Shown: piece after piece, positions 58,154 to 64,000 of the stretch
Position numbering within the stretch: the first letter of the stretch is position 1
How the letters are laid out: each line of letters begins with the position of its first letter
Source: CAWKAV01 sp963847735
GTDB lineage: Bacteria; Desulfobacterota; Desulfuromonadia; Desulfuromonadales; BM103
Length of the DNA stretch: 64,000 nt
Assembly: GCA_963847735.1 (NCBI GenBank)
Contig: CAWKAV010000029.1
Span: 124,001 to 188,000, forward strand
Reading direction: 5' to 3'
Notes under the pieces: generated by a model
Databases searched by the model: none
What the model saw: only the letters and a program-made list of their open reading frames with translations
What the model was told of the DNA's origin: nothing
Translations under genes and position numbers: made by a program

Positions 58154-59053
58154 TCAGAAAACCAGTCGCATCAAAAAGCCATTAAGCAGAATGATTCCAA
58201 GGATCAGGCCAAGGTAGAGGTGCAGGCCGACACGGAGTTTGTAGGCGGTTTTCTCGATAAAAAGAGACTTCTGTTGAATGCGCGTTGACCAGAGGGCGAA
58301 AGAGACAGCGAGGGCTGCGACCAGCCCTTGAAGAAGTGGTTTCTGTACCATGTGCATGAGCGGTAAAAGCAGGGTGACAGTGACCATGCCGAGGATCCAG
58401 AAATGACTGATGGTCAGCAGCTGGTGCGCTGAGATTTTGTCGGGCAAGACCTTGAAGCCGACAGTTTTCAACTCATCGCGATCGGGCAGAGCCAGCAACC
58501 AGAAGTGAGGGACCTGCCAGAGCACCATCAGCAGGGCCAGGGTCAGTGGGCGCGGGTCGAGGGGATTGCCTCCGGCGGCTAGCCAGCCAATCAACGGCGG
58601 CAGGGCTCCGCAAGGCGTGCCTGCGATCACGGCCAGGGATGAAATACGCTTCAGTGGTGTATAGGCCAGCAGGTACCAGCCAGTCGCAAATAGCGCCCAC
58701 AGGGCTGTCTTGGTGCCGGTGCCAGCCAACAGGATGGCCAGGCCGCCACTGCCGAGCAGCACTCCGATCAGCATGCCGGTTGTGGCCGTGAGAGCGCCGC
58801 AGGCCAGCGGCCGGCGGCAGGTGCGGCGCATCAGGGCGTCGGTAGAGCGCTCCTGAACCTGGTTGAGGACCGAGCAGGACGCACTCAACAGGAAAATCCC
58901 CCAGGTCAGCGCCCAGAGGGTCATCGAGGAGATATGAAGGTCCGCGGCCAGCGCTCCGGTCAGCGCAGAGAGTGCGACCATTGCTGACAAAGGCAGCCTG
59001 ATCATACGACTTAAAGCCGTCAGATTGGTCATGGTCGCGGAATGGCTCTGCAT
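58154..59053 (-). CDS. ctaB: protoheme IX farnesyltransferase (heme O synthase)
   Basis: A protein of 299 residues with nine or so membrane helices. The UbiA-family first motif appears as VLNQVQERSTDALMRRTCRR (N...D...MxRT), and the second as YTPLKRISSLAVIAGTPCGA, then LPPLIGWLAAGG. It makes heme O from protoheme for oxidases of the heme-copper type. It is the last gene of the cox operon, one base after the coxB stop. No ctaA (heme A synthase) is in the window. Confidence 0.9.
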   Translation of the reverse strand: MQSHSATMTNLTALSRMIRLPLSAMVALSALTGALAADLHISSMTLWALTWGIFLLSASCSVLNQVQERSTDALMRRTCRRPLACGALTATTGMLIGVLLGSGGLAILLAGTGTKTALWALFATGWYLLAYTPLKRISSLAVIAGTPCGALPPLIGWLAAGGNPLDPRPLTLALLMVLWQVPHFWLLALPDRDELKTVGFKVLPDKISAHQLLTISHFWILGMVTVTLLLPLMHMVQKPLLQGLVAALAVSFALWSTRIQQKSLFIEKTAYKLRVGLHLYLGLILGIILLNGFLMRLVF

Positions 59054-59054
59054 C

Positions 59055-60380
59055 TTATTTCAAAGTCTCCAGCCAGCTCTGCAGCTTTTTAATGTCTTCA
59101 TCGCTGAGCCCCGGATAGGGGGGCATGGCTGGTGGATAGCCTTCAGCAATCTCCGCCGCCGGTTCATGGACGGCACGGGTCAGGTATTCCGTGTCTGCTG
59201 TTATCTTGATGGTCTGGCCTTCCTTGACCACGGTGCGCTCGCTGCCCATCAGGCCCTTAAAGCTCGGGCCGACCCGGCGGCTGCCGTCCGTACTGTGACA
59301 GCCGAGGCAGCCGTTTTGGCCAGCCAGTGCTTCTCCGGGGCTGACGGGGTCGACAGATTCGGTCGCCGCCGCCGGTTTGCCGTGCTCTGCTGCAGACGGG
59401 GACTCGATCGAGTTGGCTTTTTCCATCGGTTCGGCAGCTTCATGTTTTTGTTGGGTTTCGACCTTCTGTCCCTTCGACAGCCCCATCAGGTAGTCGACAA
59501 TCCCGGTCATGTCCTCGGCGGAAATACGTTCCGCATAGGATGGCATTGCGGGCGGGTAGCCTTCAACGATATCTGCCCCCGGCTCCAGGATGGACTTTTC
59601 CAGGTAGGCCCGATCGCTGGTCAGGGTGCGGGTTGCACCGTTGCTGGCGACGACCACCTGGCGACCACCGATGCCCTGGAAGCTCGGACCAACCGCCGGC
59701 GAACCGTCCAGGGAGTGGCAGCCGAGACAGCCATGTTTCTGAAGCAGTGCGTTTCCGGCATTGGCCAGCGATGGTTTTTCAGACAGCCAGGCGAAAAATT
59801 CTGCGGGTGGAATCGCTTCCACCGTGGTGATCATTTTGGAGTGGGCGACGCCGCAGTACTCGGCACAGAACAGATCGTAGCTACCAGGTTGCTCAGCGAC
59901 AAACCAGGCGTAGGTGTCCATGCCCGGTACACAGTCGCGCTTGACGCGGAAGGCCGGCACGTAAAAACTGTGCAGCACATCTTCGGCGGTTAAAAGAACT
60001 TTCACCGGTTGGCCGACCGGGACGTAAAGCTTGTCGGAGGTCTTGCCGTTCTCGTAAGTGAAGAGCCACGACCACATGCGGGCCGAGCCATGCACCGGGA
60101 TGGCATTGTCGGGAACATGCCGCAGCGAGAGGTAGCCTTCCCAGCCGTACCAGAACATCACCATGACCAGGATGGACGGGATGATGGTCCAGGTGACTTC
60201 GAGCCAGACGTTGTGGTCCTTCTGGCTGATCGGCACTGGTTCGCGTTTGCGGTTGTAGCGCCAGACCAGGTAAACCATGGCCACCGTGATGCCGAGCAGC
60301 GCGACGCCGCTGATGCCGAAGATGACATAGAAGGCTTTGTCGACAGCCTCGGTGGTGGTGATTAAAGGTTGCGGGTTCAC
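59055..60380 (-). CDS. coxB: cytochrome c oxidase subunit II with two cytochrome c domains
   Basis: A protein of 441 residues with a GTG start after AGGAG. Two membrane helices (about 17-41 and 63-80) are followed by the CuA domain with ligands His137, Cys172, Glu174, Cys176, His180 and Met183 (CAEYCGVAHSKM). Two fused cytochrome c domains follow: CLGCH at 218-222 and CLGCH at 358-362, with Met279 and Met419 as probable ligands. The two domains are similar, which suggests tandem duplication. It accepts electrons in a caa3-type oxidase. Confidence 0.95.
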   Translation of the reverse strand: MNPQPLITTTEAVDKAFYVIFGISGVALLGITVAMVYLVWRYNRKREPVPISQKDHNVWLEVTWTIIPSILVMVMFWYGWEGYLSLRHVPDNAIPVHGSARMWSWLFTYENGKTSDKLYVPVGQPVKVLLTAEDVLHSFYVPAFRVKRDCVPGMDTYAWFVAEQPGSYDLFCAEYCGVAHSKMITTVEAIPPAEFFAWLSEKPSLANAGNALLQKHGCLGCHSLDGSPAVGPSFQGIGGRQVVVASNGATRTLTSDRAYLEKSILEPGADIVEGYPPAMPSYAERISAEDMTGIVDYLMGLSKGQKVETQQKHEAAEPMEKANSIESPSAAEHGKPAAATESVDPVSPGEALAGQNGCLGCHSTDGSRRVGPSFKGLMGSERTVVKEGQTIKITADTEYLTRAVHEPAAEIAEGYPPAMPPYPGLSDEDIKKLQSWLETLK

Positions 60381-60388
60381 GTCAACTC

Positions 60389-60673
60389 CTAACGGTAAAG
60401 AACATCAAAAAAGGTCAGGCCGATAAAGATCGCCAGAATCGCCAGTGCCGCAAACAGCGCTAGCTTGAAAAGGCGGTTTTCGTATTTCATATGCATGAAG
60501 ACAGCCACCACCAGACCCGACTTGAGTGTGGCGATGCCGAGGGCCACCCAGATGTTCAGGGCACCGAGATTGTACTGGGCCACGGCGATGGTGATGCCGG
60601 TGAGAATCAGCAGGGCGATCCAGACAATCGCGAAGGTTTTGTATGGGACGATATGGGCGTGTTCTTCGGACAT
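60389..60673 (-). CDS. coxD: cytochrome c oxidase subunit IV
   Basis: A protein of 94 residues from the ATG at 60673 after AGAGG; an in-frame start at 60712 is less likely. It has three hydrophobic segments: FAIVWIALLILTGITIAVAQ, NIWVALGIATLKSGLVVAVF, and LALFAALAILAIFIGLTFF. The segment VAVFMHMKYENRLFKL is characteristic of bacterial subunit IV (COX4 prokaryotic). It is a small accessory subunit between coxC and coxB. Confidence 0.9.
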   Translation of the reverse strand: MSEEHAHIVPYKTFAIVWIALLILTGITIAVAQYNLGALNIWVALGIATLKSGLVVAVFMHMKYENRLFKLALFAALAILAIFIGLTFFDVLYR

Positions 60674-60758
60674 AATGACCTCTTGATAATCAAAAACAGA
60701 TACTTCGTGCATTTTTGCGTGAAATGTGTAGACCTGACCCCTAATCCCGTTCGTCCTG

Positions 60759-61361
60759 TTAATGCAAAATCAAATAGTAAAGCGGGAAGATAAAAATCCA
60801 GATCAGGTCGACCAGGTGCCAGTAGAGGCCGGCATTCTCCAGGATGACCCAGTCGTTGGCGTTGACCTTGTCACTCTTGATCAGGAACATGGTCCAGGCC
60901 AGGATCAGGGCGCCGATCATGACGTGCATGCCGTGCAGGCCGGTGGTCAGGTAGTAGATGTTGAAAAAGACCATTTCGCCGGGCTGCATCTCTTTCAGAT
61001 GGGCCGAGCCGGGATAGATGCCGTGATGAATCTTGGCGCTCCATTCAAAGATACTTGTTGATCATGAAGATGGCAGCACAGGCGATGGTGCCGCTGAGCA
61101 GGCCCAGGCAGAGCCGCTTGGCGCCACGACGCAGGGCGGTGATCGAGATGGCGACAAACAGGCTGCTGGTCAGCAGGACCAGGGTGTTGCCGCCGCCGAA
61201 CCAGACATTGAGCTCTTTGCCGGCCGAGATGAATTCCTTGGGATAACGGGCCAGGTAGACGGAATAGAGGATAAAGAGACCGCCAAAGAGCAGCACCTCG
61301 GTGAAGAGGAAGAGCCACATGCCGAATTTGGCGCCGGTATAGTCCTTATGGACATGGCCGC

Positions 61362-61365
<4 letters not shown>
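60759..61365 (-). pseudogene. coxC: cytochrome c oxidase subunit III with one-base frameshift
   Basis: The N-terminal part (61365 to a TGA at 61045) reads MSGHVHKDYTGAKFGMWLFL...CAAIFMINKYL, and the C-terminal part (to 60759) reads FEWSAKIHHGIYPGSAHLKE, then MQPGEMVFFNIYYLTTGLHG...YYLILH. The two are joined if one base near 61050 is removed (AAGTATCTTTGAATGG instead of AAGTATTTTGAATGG). Restored length is about 201 residues, the family norm. It may be a real mutation or a sequencing error. The ATG overlaps the coxA stop (ATGA). Confidence 0.85.
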
Positions 61366-62986
<1,621 letters not shown>

Positions 62987-62990
<4 letters not shown>

Positions 62991-63916
62991 AGATTCTCAT
63001 CCTTCTCATTCTTCTTTGACTTCTTGCCGCCGAACACCAAAAAGGCAGCGAAGATGGCCAGGGTCGCCAGAATGGCTGTGGCCGATACACGCAAGATATT
63101 GAAGACGTAGGTTTTCTGCTCAGGGTCGAAGCTGAAACAGTATTGCACCATTTTGCGGATCGTGGTGCCGACATGCCCGGTCTTGGCTTCGTAGAGAGCC
63201 AGGGTCAGATCTTTGGGTACGATATGGGTGCCGTGCAGATAGCGTACGATTTGTCCTTGTGGCGAGACAACGAAAAAAACCACCGGGTGCAGGAATTCGT
63301 GATTAACCCGCTGAAAACGATAGCCGGCGGCGTCGGTCAGTTGGTGGATCGTCTTGAGGTCGCCGGTCAGGAAACGCCAGGCCTTGTCCGGGTACTGATT
63401 CTTCATCGCCGCATAGTAGGTGTCGCGGCTGCGCCGTGCAAGTTCCGGCTGTTCAGTTTCGTCAAAACTGAATGAGATCACCTGGTAATCTTCGCCGGCC
63501 TTGAGGTTGAGTCCGGGCAGAACCCGGGCCAGGTCGCCCTGCAGGAAATGACAGACATTCGGGCAGCGGTAATAGACCGGGGCGATAATGGTCGGTTTGG
63601 TCACCAGCTCGGCCAGGCTGACCTGATGGCCCTGTTCGTCACGAAAAACCAGGTCGAGAGGAATGAGTGCTCCGAGATGCTCATCGAGGCCGACCTGGTC
63701 TGCGCTTGCTTCGGTCTGTAACGGATGGACGTGCTCTGCCGGTTCCTGCATGGCCCCGGCATGCTCTTCGTGGCTCATTCCGGCAGGTTCGTTGTGCTGG
63801 TGCTGGGGGACAGCTGCTGCAACCGGCCGACTGCTCAGCAGGAAAGAAAGGATCAGACACAAAACCGCCACCCGCAGAGCAGGGGGGATCAGCCATCGTC
63901 CTGAAGGTTCGACCAT
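62987..63916 (-). CDS. SCO1/SenC-family protein with C-terminal membrane anchor
   Basis: A protein of 309 residues from the ATG at 63916 with GGGA ahead; the frame is open upstream to 63994. An N-terminal signal-like segment (LRVAVLCLILSFLLSSRPVA) is followed by a histidine-rich region (PQHQHNEPAGMSHEEHAGAM). The thioredoxin-like domain has the CxxxC of YRCPNVCHFL and the distal histidine region VNHEFLHPVVFFV. A C-terminal helix (VSATAILATLAIFAAFLVFG) precedes a basic tail. It should deliver copper to the CuA site. It is the first gene of the cox operon. Confidence 0.9.
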
Positions 63917-64000
63917 TTTCGCGATTCCCAATTCAATGAAAGGTAAGTTGACAATTCCACTAATAGTATCAATTTTGCGAGAATATGCAATCAATTCAGC

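Overview
The window looks like a chromosomal segment of a deltaproteobacterium (Desulfobacterota), probably Desulfuromonadales. This is inferred from the mix of small c-type cytochrome-like and Cys-rich proteins, a PEP-CTERM protein, a response regulator-PilZ protein, a caa3-type oxidase operon, gltBD and a liv transporter. No rRNA or marker protein fixes the genus. One tRNA (Arg, anticodon TCG) is present. No CRISPR array, prophage, integrase or replication origin was seen.

Positions 1-3300 carry a short zinc-ribbon gene, a decayed DUF1254/DUF1214 remnant, a response regulator-PilZ gene, a truncated IS3-family element and a PEP-CTERM gene behind a good sigma-54 promoter match. Positions 3300-34000 form an AT-richer accessory region of mostly single-gene units on both strands: DoxX, a GM-repeat protein, a monoheme cytochrome, SOUL, DUF486, DUF3012, DUF1846, a flavin reductase, GNAT, PCuAC+SCO, lipoproteins, outer-membrane proteins, a LuxR-type regulator, MsrA, GlsB, OmpA and DUF2238. 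Almost every unit is bounded by a copy of a modular intergenic repeat. The copies share conserved flanks around an exchangeable hairpin, and about 25 of them point the same way whatever the gene direction. Inside this region sits a GC-richer liv operon (livG-F-J-H-M) facing a 3-hydroxyacyl-CoA dehydrogenase gene.

Positions 34000-64000 are GC-richer and core-like: lemA-DUF2207; gltB-gltD (NADPH glutamate synthase); an aminotransferase; a queuosine-tRNA glycosyltransferase-like gene with an MFS gene; ydbH and a YdbL-family lipoprotein; a TetR gene with a small membrane protein; lysR-glpD facing a transglutaminase-like gene; an ACT-domain regulator with peptide deformylase; an RF-like GGQ protein; and an aerobic respiration operon on the minus strand (SCO-coxA-coxC-coxD-coxB-ctaB). 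The oxidase subunit I is of the A2 (YSHP) type, subunit II carries two cytochrome c domains, and subunit III has a one-base frameshift in this sequence.

The genes suggest an organism that can respire oxygen with a copper-loaded caa3 oxidase (two SCO proteins and one PCuAC chaperone), assimilates ammonia by GOGAT, imports branched-chain amino acids or similar acids, and carries many small exported stress proteins. The most unusual feature is the one-orientation repeat family. Small genes found by reading the sequence directly are at 27-203 and 19682-19855.
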